64,000 nt of DNA, from assembly GCF_900019265.1 (NCBI RefSeq), contig NZ_CYGX02000037.1, positions 49,722 through 113,721 on the forward strand, in the 5' to 3' direction. The translations under genes were made by a program, and so were the position numbers. The notes under the pieces are model-generated. The model did not search any database, was not told the DNA's origin, and saw only the letters and a list, made by a program, of their open reading frames with translations. This document shows, one piece after another, positions 9,013-17,784 of the stretch. Numbering within the stretch: the first letter of the stretch is position 1; every line of letters begins with the position of its first letter. This DNA is from Paraburkholderia ribeironis. GTDB taxonomy: Bacteria; Pseudomonadota; Gammaproteobacteria; Burkholderiales; Burkholderiaceae.

Positions 9013-9365
9013 TCTGCCGTCGATCGGGCAAAGCGGCGCGAGTGCGAGATTCACTGGCGCTCGCCTGAAGCAGGTTGATTTTGCCGATCAAAAAGCATGG
9101 ATGTGATGGGGCAAGGCGCATGGCAAGCCGGACGAGACCAGCCGCCCTTCGGGTGGCCGGTCCAGCCACGACAGGCAAATTGCGTTTTAACGTTTGCGGC
9201 AAATATTTTCATTCCGGGCCCCTAAATTTTGGCCCGATGCTGCCGCTAACGAGTTAGACACAATGCCGGAAACCGTCGTAAGTTCCGGCAGAATGCGCGT
9301 GCCGCGGCTTTCATGAAGGTTGCGAGAAAGCCACGGCAGCAGCCTTGGCACGCGCCCGCAAGAAC
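9013..9365. other. flgJ-ycgR intergenic region
   Basis: This roughly 350-base gap has no convincing coding frame. It contains a 27-base stem-loop at 9136-9162 (GACC outer arm, CCGCCC/GGGTGG inner arm, no T-tract) that may end or attenuate the flgJ transcript. It also holds a sigma-28 promoter at 9223-9249. The rest shows nothing I can name. Confidence 0.6.
9223..9249 (+). promoter_or_regulatory. Sigma-28 (FliA) promoter for ycgR
   Basis: TAAATTTT at 9223-9230, 11 bases, then GCCGCTAA at 9242-9249. Against the flagellar sigma-28 consensus TAAAGTTT-N11-GCCGATAA this is 7/8 and 7/8 with exact spacing. It lies about 115 bases before the ycgR start and marks ycgR as a late (class 3) flagellar gene. 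Confidence 0.85.
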
Positions 9366-10160
9366 ATGCATACCGGCAAGCCCATGGATATGAACCAGTC
9401 GAACGGTCAGACCGACCCGCACGGTCAGCCGCACGCCCCGCAAGACGAAGGCGCTCCCGATTTCGGCCGTCGCAACCCGCTTGAGATCGGCGTTCAGTTG
9501 CGCAACCTCGTCAATCGCGCCGATTTCCTCACCGTCGAATATGCCGGCGGCCAATTGGTGACGCGCCTGCTCGACGTTGACGTACGCGGGCGCACCTTCA
9601 CCTTCGATTGGGGCGCGCTGCCCGAGCAGAACAATGGCCTGCTGGCCGCGCCGCGCTGTCAGTTTCACGCGACGCCGGACGGCGTGCGCGTCGAGTTCGC
9701 GACCGCGACGCCGCGCGAGACGCGTTTCGAAGGACTACCCGCATTCGAGGCCGACTTCCCCGAGGTGCTGTTTTACGTGCAACGCCGCGAATATTTCCGT
9801 GTCGATGCGCCCATTCTCAATCCGTACATGTGCAGCGGCCGGCTCCCGGAAGGCGACACGTTCCGCTTCGAAGTGCACGACCTGTCGCTCGGCGGCGTCG
9901 GCATGCGCACCACCGACGAGCGCGTGGCCGAACTGCCGATGGGCACGCGTCTGCTGGATTGCGAGTTGTCGTTCGGCGGGGGGCTTGGCCGGCTCTCGCT
10001 CGATCTGCAACTCGTGTCGCATCGCGCCACCGCGCTGCCGAACGGCACGCGGCGCTATCAACTCGGTTTCCGTTTTGTGACGCTGCCGGGCAGTGCTGAA
10101 AACACGCTGCAACGTCTGATTACGCAGCTTGAAATGAAGCGGCGTTCGCTGGTGCGCTGA
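9366..10160 (+). CDS. ycgR: YcgR-like flagellar brake protein with PilZ domain
   Basis: This 264-residue cytoplasmic protein combines an N-terminal YcgR domain (NPLEIGVQLRNLVNRADFLT onwards) with a C-terminal PilZ domain. Both PilZ c-di-GMP motifs are intact: RxxxR in QRREYFRVDAPI and DxSxxG in DLSLGGVGM. In enterobacteria YcgR bound to c-di-GMP slows the motor at the FliG/MotA interface. ATG 9366 is taken as start, but TTG 9345 and ATG 9384/9390 are possible and no strong Shine-Dalgarno decides. The sigma-28 promoter upstream and the position between flgJ and flgK tie it to the late flagellar programme. Confidence 0.9.
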   Translation: MHTGKPMDMNQSNGQTDPHGQPHAPQDEGAPDFGRRNPLEIGVQLRNLVNRADFLTVEYAGGQLVTRLLDVDVRGRTFTFDWGALPEQNNGLLAAPRCQFHATPDGVRVEFATATPRETRFEGLPAFEADFPEVLFYVQRREYFRVDAPILNPYMCSGRLPEGDTFRFEVHDLSLGGVGMRTTDERVAELPMGTRLLDCELSFGGGLGRLSLDLQLVSHRATALPNGTRRYQLGFRFVTLPGSAENTLQRLITQLEMKRRSLVR

Positions 10161-10309
10161 GCGAAGGCTGGACTGGCAACGCGCTCGGATACTGAGGGAT
10201 GCATGAGGGATGCGTGCAGGCTGCCCGCGTCACGCGAGCCCTATCACAAGCGCGTGAGGCAAGCCTCGCAAACGTTGCAACAAACGTCGCGCACGCCTCG
10301 GAATGGCCC

Positions 10310-10336
10310 TTAATTTTTCACGCCGCGGGCCGTTAA
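10310..10336 (+). promoter_or_regulatory. Sigma-28 (FliA) promoter for flgKL
   Basis: TTAATTTT at 10310-10317, 11 bases, then GCCGTTAA at 10329-10336: 6/8 and 7/8 to the FliA consensus with exact spacing. It is about 58 bases before the flgK start, as expected for late expression of the hook-filament junction genes. Confidence 0.85.
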
Positions 10337-10393
10337 ACAGGATGTTCAAGTAACGCGGCGGCATGTCTGCGGTGTCGCCCTTCAGGATGACGA

Positions 10394-12367
10394 ATGTCCA
10401 ATCTCATCAATCTCGGCCTCAGTGGACTGAACGCAGCCCAGTGGGGACTCACGACGACTGGCCAGAACATCAGCAACGCGTCGACGGCCGGCTACACCAT
10501 CGAAACGCCGGTGTACGCGGAAAGCGACGGCCAGTACACGGGTTCGGGCTATCTGCCGCAAGGCGTCACGACGGTCACCGTGAAGCGCCAGTACAGCCAG
10601 TATCTGACCACTGAACTGAACAACGCGCAGTCGTCGAGCAGCTCGCTGTCGACCTACAACTCGCTGATTTCGCAACTGAACAATGTGATCGGCAGCCCGA
10701 CCTCCGGGATTGCGAGCGCGATCACCAGTTACTTCACCAGCTTGCAGAACGTCTCGAACAGTGCGTCGAGTCTCGCCACGCGGCAGACCGCAATCAGCGC
10801 CGCGCAGACGTTGGCAAACCAGATCAATGCCGCGGGTCAGCAATACGACGCGCTGCGCCAGAGCGTCAACACGCAGCTCACCAACACCGTCTCGCAGATC
10901 AACAGCTACTCGCAGCAGATCGCGCAGTTGAATGGTCAGATCGCCGCGGCCAGCACGCAAGGCCAGCCGCCGAACCAGTTGCTGGATCAGCGCGATCTCG
11001 CCGTGTCCAACCTGTCGCAGCTGATCGGCGTGCAGGTCGTCAACAGCAACGGCAGTTACAGCGTATTCATGAGCAACGGCCAGCCGCTCGTGTCGGCCGG
11101 CAACAGCTACAACCTGGGCACCGCGTCTTCGACGGGCGACACCAGCGAACTGTCCGTGCAGTATCTCGGCCAGGCCGGCGCCAATCCGGCCGCGACGCCG
11201 CAAAACCTGCCTGACAGCAAGATCGAAGGCGGCACGCTCGGCGGTCTGGTCGCATTCCGCAGTCAGACGCTCGATCCGGGCGAAGCGCAACTCGGCGCGA
11301 TTGCCGTGAGCTTCGCCTCGCAGGTCAACGCGCAGAACGGGCTGGGCATTACGCTCGCCGGCGCGAAGGGGAGCGCGCTGTTCTCGGTGGGCAGCCCGAC
11401 GGTCTACGCGAATACGCAAAACACCGGCAACGCGACGCTGAACGTATCGTTCGCCGACGCCACGCAACCGAGCACCGGCGACTACACACTGGCCTACAAC
11501 GGCACGACCTACACGCTGACCGACAATTCGACGGGCTCGGTAGTGGGTTCGGCGACCAGCCTGAGCCAGCCGATCAACGGCCTGAATTTCTCGACCACCG
11601 GCACGATGAATGCCGGCGACTCGTTCACGGTCGAGCCGACCCGTGGCGCGCTGAACAGCTTCGCGGCCGCCACCACCGACGCATCGGCAATTGCCGCCGC
11701 GGCGCCGGTGCTGGCCGCGGCCTCATCGAGCAACACCGGCACCGGCACGATCACGCAAGGCACGGTGACGGCCGGCTACACCATGCCGAACTCGACTACC
11801 ACGCTCTCGTACGACGGCACGGGCCTGTCCGGCTTCCCGGCAGGTTCGACGGTGACGGTGGCGGGCTCGCCCGCGACCACGTACACGATCGCCAGCACGG
11901 CGACCGTCGTGCCGTATTCGTCGAGCACGGGCGCCGCGCTCACGATCAACAACGCGACCGCCGGCCAGATGAACAACGTGTCGGTGACGCTCAGCGGCGC
12001 ACCGGCCGCGGGCGACACGTTCACCATCGGCCCGAATACCGGCGCGTCCAACGACGGCCGCAACGCGCTAGCGCTGTCGAACCTCTCCACTGCGAAAGTG
12101 ATGTCGGGCGGCACGGTCACGCTGACGGGCGCGTATGCGAACTACGTCAACCAGATCGGCAACCAGACCAACCAGGTTCAGACCGCCAGCACGGCACAGA
12201 CGTCGCTGGTGACGCAGATCACCACCGCGCAGCAGTCGGTGTCGGGCGTGAACCTTAATGAGGAAGCAGCCAACCTGCTTCAGTATCAGCAGCTCTATCA
12301 GGCCAACAGCAAGGTCATTCAGACCGCGCAGACCCTGTTCCAGACGTTGCTCGGCATCTTCCAGTGA
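10394..12367 (+). CDS. flgK: Flagellar hook-associated protein 1 FlgK
   Basis: This 657-residue hook-filament junction protein starts MSNLINLGLSGLNAAQWGLT with TTGQNISNASTAGYTIETPV and ends with the family block VNLNEEAANLLQYQQLYQAN plus KVIQTAQTLFQTLLGIF. It is about 100 residues longer than the enterobacterial protein. The extra length is in the middle (about residues 360-550), which carries two Gly/Thr-rich modules ending GTMNAGDSFTVEP and GAPAAGDTFTIGP, related to segments of FlgE and FlgL here. It is secreted and needs the FlgN chaperone, which is not in this window. It is transcribed from the sigma-28 promoter just upstream, together with flgL 10 bases downstream. Confidence 0.96.
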   Translation: MSNLINLGLSGLNAAQWGLTTTGQNISNASTAGYTIETPVYAESDGQYTGSGYLPQGVTTVTVKRQYSQYLTTELNNAQSSSSSLSTYNSLISQLNNVIGSPTSGIASAITSYFTSLQNVSNSASSLATRQTAISAAQTLANQINAAGQQYDALRQSVNTQLTNTVSQINSYSQQIAQLNGQIAAASTQGQPPNQLLDQRDLAVSNLSQLIGVQVVNSNGSYSVFMSNGQPLVSAGNSYNLGTASSTGDTSELSVQYLGQAGANPAATPQNLPDSKIEGGTLGGLVAFRSQTLDPGEAQLGAIAVSFASQVNAQNGLGITLAGAKGSALFSVGSPTVYANTQNTGNATLNVSFADATQPSTGDYTLAYNGTTYTLTDNSTGSVVGSATSLSQPINGLNFSTTGTMNAGDSFTVEPTRGALNSFAAATTDASAIAAAAPVLAAASSSNTGTGTITQGTVTAGYTMPNSTTTLSYDGTGLSGFPAGSTVTVAGSPATTYTIASTATVVPYSSSTGAALTINNATAGQMNNVSVTLSGAPAAGDTFTIGPNTGASNDGRNALALSNLSTAKVMSGGTVTLTGAYANYVNQIGNQTNQVQTASTAQTSLVTQITTAQQSVSGVNLNEEAANLLQYQQLYQANSKVIQTAQTLFQTLLGIFQ

Positions 12368-12377
12368 GGCGTTGAAC

Positions 12378-13601
12378 ATGCGCATCTCCAGTACGCAGTA
12401 CTTCAGCATGAACGTGGCGACGATGAGCGATCAGCAAGCTCAGTTGTCGCAGTTGTACGCCGAGATTTCGAGCGGCGTGAGCCTCTCCACACCGTCGGAC
12501 AATCCGCTCGGCGCGGCGCAGGCGGTGCAGTTGAGCACGACGGGGACGACTCTCGCGCAGTACACGACCAATCAGACCACCGCGCTCGCCTCGCTGCAGC
12601 AGGAAGACACCACGCTCGGCAGCGTCAACACCGTGTTGCAAAGCATTCACACGCTGGTGCTGCGCGCCGGCGACGGTTCGCTCAACGACGGCGATCGCGG
12701 CTCGATCGCGACGCAACTCCAAAGCTTGCGCAGCCAGTTGATGACGCTTGCCAATTCGACCGATCCGCAGGGCAACTATCTGTTCGCCGGTTATCAAAGC
12801 ACCGCGCAGCCGTACACCACCAACGCCGCCGGCGTCGTGACCTATTCGGGCGACACCGGCACGCCTGCCGTACAGGTCACCGACTCGCACATCGTGCAGA
12901 CCGGCGACAACGGCATTGCGATCTTCGGCAGCGTGGCGCCGATCGGTACGAGTTCGGTGCCGGCCGCGGCCACCGGCAACACCGGCACCGGCGTGGTGAG
13001 CCAGGTGAGCCTGAACAATCCGACCGATCCGACGAATGCGGACAAGTATTCGATCGCCTTTTCATCGGCGACCACCTACACCATCAGCCAGACCAATCCG
13101 GCGACCGGCGCGGTGACCACGAGCGCGGCCCAGACGTTCACGTCCGGTTCGGCCATCACGATTGGCGGTCAGTCGGTCACGATCACCGGCGCGCCGAACG
13201 CAGGCGACAGTTTCACAGTGACGCCGGCCACGCAAGGCAGCATGGACGTGTTCGCCAATCTGAGCCAGTTGATCACCACACTGCAAACACCGGTTACCAC
13301 CGGCGCCTCGACGGCCAGTTTCCAGAGCGCGCTGACCACCAGCATGACCCAGCTCGAGAACACGATGAACAATATCGTGACCGCGCAAGCAGCGGTAGGC
13401 GGCCGTGAGCAGGAAGTGCAGGCGCTGCAGACGGTCACGCAGACCAACACGCTGCAAACGTCGAGCAATCTTGCTGACCTGACGCAGACCGACATGACAA
13501 AGACGATCAGCAAGTACACGATGACGCAGACCGCGCTGCAAGCGGCGCAACAGGCATTCGCGAAAATCCAGAACATGTCGCTGTTCCAGTACCTGAGCTG
13601 A
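12378..13601 (+). CDS. flgL: Flagellar hook-associated protein 3 FlgL
   Basis: The 407-residue junction protein is flagellin-like at both ends: MRISSTQYFSMNVATMSDQQ with SQLYAEISSGVSLSTPSDNP, and at the C-terminus SSNLADLTQTDMTKTISKYT. The middle holds a module (about residues 220-284) ending GAPNAGDSFTVTP that matches modules in FlgE and FlgK. I chose ATG 12378; a longer open frame from 12258 overlaps flgK and is not real. The gene ends just before a strong bidirectional terminator facing fliR. Confidence 0.96.
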   Translation: MRISSTQYFSMNVATMSDQQAQLSQLYAEISSGVSLSTPSDNPLGAAQAVQLSTTGTTLAQYTTNQTTALASLQQEDTTLGSVNTVLQSIHTLVLRAGDGSLNDGDRGSIATQLQSLRSQLMTLANSTDPQGNYLFAGYQSTAQPYTTNAAGVVTYSGDTGTPAVQVTDSHIVQTGDNGIAIFGSVAPIGTSSVPAAATGNTGTGVVSQVSLNNPTDPTNADKYSIAFSSATTYTISQTNPATGAVTTSAAQTFTSGSAITIGGQSVTITGAPNAGDSFTVTPATQGSMDVFANLSQLITTLQTPVTTGASTASFQSALTTSMTQLENTMNNIVTAQAAVGGREQEVQALQTVTQTNTLQTSSNLADLTQTDMTKTISKYTMTQTALQAAQQAFAKIQNMSLFQYLS

Positions 13602-13622
13602 CCGCACGCGCGGCTTGAAACA

Positions 13623-13668
13623 AAGCAGGGCGGAACCGGTGCGAGCCGGTTCCGCCCTGCTTCGTTTT
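13623..13668. terminator. Bidirectional rho-independent terminator between flgL and fliR
   Basis: A perfect 15-bp inverted repeat (GCAGGGCGGAACCGG at 13625-13639 and its complement at 13646-13660) encloses a six-base loop. It is followed by TTCGTTTT on the plus strand and flanked by AA pairs on the other side. It sits between convergent flgL and fliR. Confidence 0.9.
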
Positions 13669-13696
13669 GCGTACCCTGATGCGAAAGAGACGCGTG

Positions 13697-14479
13697 CTAT
13701 CTGAATCCTGCCGCCACGCGTCCCATCTGATCGATGCCGACGTCGAACAGCCGTGTGAAGAACGGAATCATGTTCGGGATCATCAACTGCAGAAGCAGCA
13801 AGCCGATCAGCATGGTCAGCGGGAAGCCAATCTGGAACACGCCGATCTGCGGCGCGGCGCGGTTCAGAATGCCGAGCGCGAGGTTGGTGATCAGAAGCGC
13901 GACGACCACCGGCAGCGACAGCAGCAGCCCCGCCGAAAACACCGTGCTGCCGAAATTCGCCAGCGTGCGCCAACCGGGCGCGCCGAGAATGTTCGCCGAC
14001 ACCGGCACCGACTGGAACGTGGCGAGCAGCGCGCCGATCATCTGCAGATGGCCGTCGATTGCCAGAAACACCAGCATCGCGATGGTGTTCATGTAGCTCG
14101 ACAGCACCTGGCTCGAACTGCTCGCCTGCGCGTCGAAGAAGGTGGCAAAGCCGAGACCCATGCCGAGGCCGACGAAGTCACCGGTCGCGCTGATCGCCTG
14201 AAACACGATCTGCATGGTCACGCCGAGCGCGATGCCGATCAGGAACTGGTTGACGATGATCCACACGCCTTCGGCGGAGAACACCGTGACTTGCGGCAGC
14301 GCGCCGAGCGTGGGCGCGACGATGATCGTGGTGAAGGCCGCAAGGCCAATCTTCACGCGGATCGGCGCCGAGCGGTTGCCGAGCACCGGCGCGGTGGCGA
14401 CCAGCGCGAGAATCCGCACGAACGGCCACAGGAACGCGGTGAGCCAGGTGTTCAGTTGCGCGTAGGTGACGGAGAACAT
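13697..14479 (-). CDS. fliR: Flagellar export gate protein FliR
   Basis: This 260-residue polytopic membrane protein of the type III export gate (FliP5-FliQ4-FliR1) starts MFSVTYAQLNTWLTAFLWPF. It contains the family motifs APVLGNRSAPIRVKIGLAAF and LIGIALGVTMQIVFQAISAT, with several strongly hydrophobic segments to the end. It is the last gene of the minus-strand operon fliLMNOPQR and ends at the terminator shared with flgL. Confidence 0.95.
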   Translation of the reverse strand: MFSVTYAQLNTWLTAFLWPFVRILALVATAPVLGNRSAPIRVKIGLAAFTTIIVAPTLGALPQVTVFSAEGVWIIVNQFLIGIALGVTMQIVFQAISATGDFVGLGMGLGFATFFDAQASSSSQVLSSYMNTIAMLVFLAIDGHLQMIGALLATFQSVPVSANILGAPGWRTLANFGSTVFSAGLLLSLPVVVALLITNLALGILNRAAPQIGVFQIGFPLTMLIGLLLLQLMIPNMIPFFTRLFDVGIDQMGRVAAGFR

Positions 14480-14513
14480 CGCGCGAGGGAAGAAGTGGGG
14501 ACCGGCGCGGCGC

Positions 14514-14783
14514 TCAGTTGACGAGCGTCGGAATGTTGGCGAGCGTCTGGCGCAGATAGTCGAGCATGGTCGTCAGCATCCACGGGCCGGCGATCACCAG
14601 CGTGACGGCAATCGCCAGCAGCTTGGGAATGAACGACAGCGTGCTTTCGTTGATCTGCGTGGCGGCCTGGAACAGGCTCACCACCAGACCGACCACCAGC
14701 GCGACCAGCAGCAGCGGCGCGGCGAGCAGCAGGCCGACATACATGGCCTGGTGCGCGAGCGTCATGACGGATTCCTGATTCAT
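14514..14783 (-). CDS. fliQ: Flagellar export gate protein FliQ
   Basis: The product is an 89-residue protein with two long transmembrane helices (MYVGLLLAAPLLLVALVVGL and LLAIAVTLVIAGPWMLTTML), the standard FliQ size and layout. QAATQINESTLSFIPK between them is the conserved cytoplasmic loop. It is 38 bases after fliP and 34 before fliR. Confidence 0.96.
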   Translation of the reverse strand: MNQESVMTLAHQAMYVGLLLAAPLLLVALVVGLVVSLFQAATQINESTLSFIPKLLAIAVTLVIAGPWMLTTMLDYLRQTLANIPTLVN

Positions 14784-14821
14784 GGTGACGGGTCCGGAAG
14801 CGTGAAAGGCACGATGTGCGG

Positions 14822-15688
14822 TTAAACGAAACTCTGCGCGAGCGAGCCGAGCAGCAGCTGCCAGCCGTCGACCAGCACGAACAACATCAGCTTGAACGGC
14901 AGCGAGATGGTGGCGGGCGACACCATCATCATCCCCATCGACATCAGCACGCTCGCCACCACCATGTCGATGATGAGGAACGGGATGAAAATCGTAAAGC
15001 CGATCGTGAAGCCGGTCTTCAATTCGCTGGTCACGAACGATGGCACCAGCAACGACAACGGCACGTCTTCCGGACCTTGCATCGGCGCCGCGTGCGAGAT
15101 GCGGGCGAACAGCGCGAGATCGGTTTCGCGGGTTTGACGCAACATGAAAGTCTTGAACGGCGCGACGCCGCGCGAGACCGCCTGGTCCATCGCGATCGTG
15201 CCATCGGAAAACGGCTTGTAACCTTCGTTATAAGCCCTGTCGAGCACCGGCGACATCACGAACAGCGTGAGAAACAGCGCGAGTCCGATCAGCACCTGGT
15301 TGGGCGGCGTGGTGGTCGTGCCGAGCGCCTGGCGCAGCAGCGACAGCACGATGATGATGCGCGTGAAGCTCGTCATCATCAGCACCATCGCCGGCAGGAA
15401 CGACAGCATCGTGAGCAGCAGCATCGTCTGCACGCTCAGCGAGTAGGTCGTGCCGCCGTTCGGACCGGGGCTCGTGTTGAAGGCCGGCAGACCAGCGGTT
15501 TGCGCGAACGACAGCGTCGGCAGCGCGAGCATCAGCGCCGGCAGGATCACAGGCACAAGCTTCGGCGCGCAGCGGCGCAGCACGGCGACGACTTGCGCAG
15601 CAGCGGTAGCGCCGCGAGCAGCGCGCGCATGATGCGCCGGCTGGGGACTCAGCTGCATTGGACTGAACTGCGTTGAACTGAACTGCAT
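14822..15688 (-). CDS. fliP: Flagellar export gate protein FliP
   Basis: This 288-residue membrane protein has a cleavable signal (…LVPVILPALMLALPTLSFAQ) typical of FliP. The conserved core follows: SFLPAMVLMMTSFTRIIIVL, SLLRQALGTTTTPPNQVLIG and FTIGFTIFIPFLIIDMVVAS, ending MLFVLVDGWQLLLGSLAQSF. ATG 15686-15688 overlaps the fliO stop as TAATG, indicating translational coupling. The first residues (MQFSSTQFSPMQLS) come from a short direct repeat at DNA level and extend the protein by about 25 residues over typical FliP. Confidence 0.96.
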   Translation of the reverse strand: MQFSSTQFSPMQLSPQPAHHARAARGATAAAQVVAVLRRCAPKLVPVILPALMLALPTLSFAQTAGLPAFNTSPGPNGGTTYSLSVQTMLLLTMLSFLPAMVLMMTSFTRIIIVLSLLRQALGTTTTPPNQVLIGLALFLTLFVMSPVLDRAYNEGYKPFSDGTIAMDQAVSRGVAPFKTFMLRQTRETDLALFARISHAAPMQGPEDVPLSLLVPSFVTSELKTGFTIGFTIFIPFLIIDMVVASVLMSMGMMMVSPATISLPFKLMLFVLVDGWQLLLGSLAQSFV

Positions 15689-16272
15689 TACCGGTCCCCG
15701 CCGCCTTGCACGTTGAAACGTTTGCCCACCTCGCCTTTCAGAGCATCGCGAAAGCGTAAAGCGAAGCTGCCAGGCAACGGCGCATGCGCGCCGGGTTGAG
15801 GCTGAGTCGTGCCAGCGACGGCATCGAGCGCGGCGGCGCCCGCTGGCATCGTATGCAGCAGACGCACATTGCCGGGCGCCGCGCCGAGCACGAGCCACGT
15901 GTCGCCGATCTCGACCACCGCGACCCGTTCCTTGCCGCCGAGCGACGCACCGCCGACGGTCTTCACGAGACCGCCGCGATTGCCCGGCTGCAAGCCGAAG
16001 CGGCGCGCGAGCCAGGCGCAACCGAACACCAGACCGATCACGACCAGCAGGCCGACGATCGTTTGCAATACCGCACCGAAGCCGAGCGCCGGGACGGCCG
16101 TGCCGGCGCCGACAGTGGAAGCGATGCTTGCGGCGTGGTTGACCGCGTTCATGTCGGCCGCCTGCGCGGCGAGCGGCGCGTCGAGCGTGGCCGTGATGGC
16201 CGCAGCGACCGCGGCCCGCAACAGAACGTCGCGCGCAGCGTGCGGCACGGCGCGACCGGTAATGCGTGTCAT
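15688..16272 (-). CDS. fliO: Flagellar biosynthesis protein FliO
   Basis: The 194-residue protein has a probable N-terminal signal/anchor, then a strong transmembrane helix (AVLQTIVGLLVVIGLVFGCA, about residues 67-87) and a cytoplasmic domain with the FliO segment LGGKERVAVVEIGDTWLVLG. FliO helps assemble the FliP/FliQ/FliR gate. The start ATG overlaps the fliN stop by four bases. The Ala-rich N-terminus is poorly conserved, so the start is less sure than the identity. Confidence 0.9.
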   Translation of the reverse strand: MTRITGRAVPHAARDVLLRAAVAAAITATLDAPLAAQAADMNAVNHAASIASTVGAGTAVPALGFGAVLQTIVGLLVVIGLVFGCAWLARRFGLQPGNRGGLVKTVGGASLGGKERVAVVEIGDTWLVLGAAPGNVRLLHTMPAGAAALDAVAGTTQPQPGAHAPLPGSFALRFRDALKGEVGKRFNVQGGGDR

Positions 16273-16736
16273 CGATTCAACTTCCGGATACGTTCGGACG
16301 GCGTGATGATGTCGGTCAGACGGATACCGAACTTGTCGTTCACGACCACCACTTCGCCCTGGGCGATCAGGCAGCCGTTGACCAGCACGTCCATCGGTTC
16401 GCCGGCCATGCCGTCCAGTTCCACCACCGAACCTTGCGCGAGCTGCAGCAGGTTGCGGATCGCAATCTTGGTGCGGCCGAGTTCGACGGTCATCTGGACC
16501 GGAATGTCCAGGATCATGTCGATGTCGTTGCGCGTCGAGGTCGGCTCGACTTTCGACAGCGGCTGGAACACGCCGGCCGCCGTGGTGTTGATTTCCGCGT
16601 TGTGGTTCTGCTCGGCGAGCGCGCTGGCCCAGTCGGCCATCGCGTCGTCGTCCTCGGTGCTCGCCGCGCCGGCGGCCAGTTGCTCGCCAGCGGCCAGCTC
16701 GTCCTCGGGCTTCGCGTTCAGGTCACTCATATCCAC
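16269..16736 (-). CDS. fliN: Flagellar motor switch protein FliN
   Basis: This 155-residue C-ring protein has an acidic, variable N-terminal part and a C-terminal SpoA domain: MILDIPVQMTVELGRTKIAI, LLQLAQGSVVELDGMAGEPM, VLVNGCLIAQGEVVVVNDKF and GIRLTDIITPSERIRKLN. It is about 20 residues longer than enterobacterial FliN in the N-terminal part. It overlaps fliM by 14 bases. It acts with FliM and FliG in torque generation and as a dock for FliH. Confidence 0.97.
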   Translation of the reverse strand: MDMSDLNAKPEDELAAGEQLAAGAASTEDDDAMADWASALAEQNHNAEINTTAAGVFQPLSKVEPTSTRNDIDMILDIPVQMTVELGRTKIAIRNLLQLAQGSVVELDGMAGEPMDVLVNGCLIAQGEVVVVNDKFGIRLTDIITPSERIRKLNR

Positions 16737-17721
16737 CTTCCTTCATCGTTTCGGCTGCACTGATCATCTTCTGGACCCGCAACGCGTACTGACCATTGAA
16801 AATTCCGTAGCCGCATTCCATCACCGGCACGCCGTCGACTTTCGCCGTGATGTGCTCGGGAATGTTGATCGGCAGAACATCGCCTTTGCGCATGTTCAGG
16901 ATCTGTTCGAACGTGACCGGCAACTGCGCGAGGTCGGCGGTCAATTCCACTTCGGCTGCCTGCACCTGCTGCGACAACACGCGAACCCAGCGGCGGTCGA
17001 CTTCGAGCGCCTCGCCCTGGATCGGCGACGACAGGATGTCGCGGATCGGTTCGATCATCGAATACGGCATGCAGATGTGCAGCGTGCCGCCCGTCGTGCC
17101 GAACTCAATCGAGAACTGCGTGACGATGACGATCTCGTTGGGCGTCGCGACGTTGGCGAACTGCGTGTGCATTTCCGAGCGCACGTATTCGAACTGCAGC
17201 GGGCGCACGCTTTTCCACGACGTCGCGTAGTGCTCGAAGGTCAGATTGAGCAGCTTCATGATGATGCGCTGCTCGGTCTGCGTGAAGTCGCGTCCTTCGA
17301 CGCGCGTATGGAAACGCCCGTCGCCGCCGAACAGGTTATCGACCACGAAGAACACCAGGTTCGGGTCGAACACGAACAGCGACGTGCCGCGCAACGGCTT
17401 CACGTGGACGAGGTTCAGGTTGGTCGGGATCGGCAGGTTGCGGGTGAATTCGCTGTACTTCTGCACCTTCACCGGACCGACCGAGATTTCCGCCGAACGC
17501 CGCATGAAGTTGAAAATGCCGACGCGCAACAGACGCGCGAAACGGTCGTTGATGATTTCGAGGCCGGGCATCCGGCCCCGGACGATGCGTTCCTGCGTCG
17601 CGATGTTGTATGGGCGTACACCCGCCCGGTCGCCTTGCTCGGCTTCCGAGTCGGACTCGCCGGTGACGCCCTTGAGGAGGGCATCGACCTCCTCCTGGGA
17701 CATGAACTCTTCGTGGCCCAT
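16723..17721 (-). CDS. fliM: Flagellar motor switch protein FliM
   Basis: The 332-residue switch protein starts MGHEEFMSQEEVDALLKGV, where EEVDALL is the CheY-P binding peptide. The central CheC-like domain includes GLEIINDRFARLLRVGIFNF, VKPLRGTSLFVFDPNLVFFV and NLFGGDGR. The C-terminal SpoA domain follows (LPVTFEQILNMRKGDVLPIN). It overlaps fliN and lies 63 bases after fliL. The length matches the family. Confidence 0.97.
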   Translation of the reverse strand: MGHEEFMSQEEVDALLKGVTGESDSEAEQGDRAGVRPYNIATQERIVRGRMPGLEIINDRFARLLRVGIFNFMRRSAEISVGPVKVQKYSEFTRNLPIPTNLNLVHVKPLRGTSLFVFDPNLVFFVVDNLFGGDGRFHTRVEGRDFTQTEQRIIMKLLNLTFEHYATSWKSVRPLQFEYVRSEMHTQFANVATPNEIVIVTQFSIEFGTTGGTLHICMPYSMIEPIRDILSSPIQGEALEVDRRWVRVLSQQVQAAEVELTADLAQLPVTFEQILNMRKGDVLPINIPEHITAKVDGVPVMECGYGIFNGQYALRVQKMISAAETMKEGGYE

Positions 17722-17784
17722 TGCTTATTCCTCGTGCGTCCCGTGGCGGTTGATGATGGCAGCGCTAGATAACGTCACTGAGCG

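Noticed and set aside
15784..17772. A 662-codon plus-strand frame through fliO, fliN and fliM
   Set aside because: The opposite strand encodes clear flagellar proteins with overlapping starts and stops; this frame has no recognisable domain.
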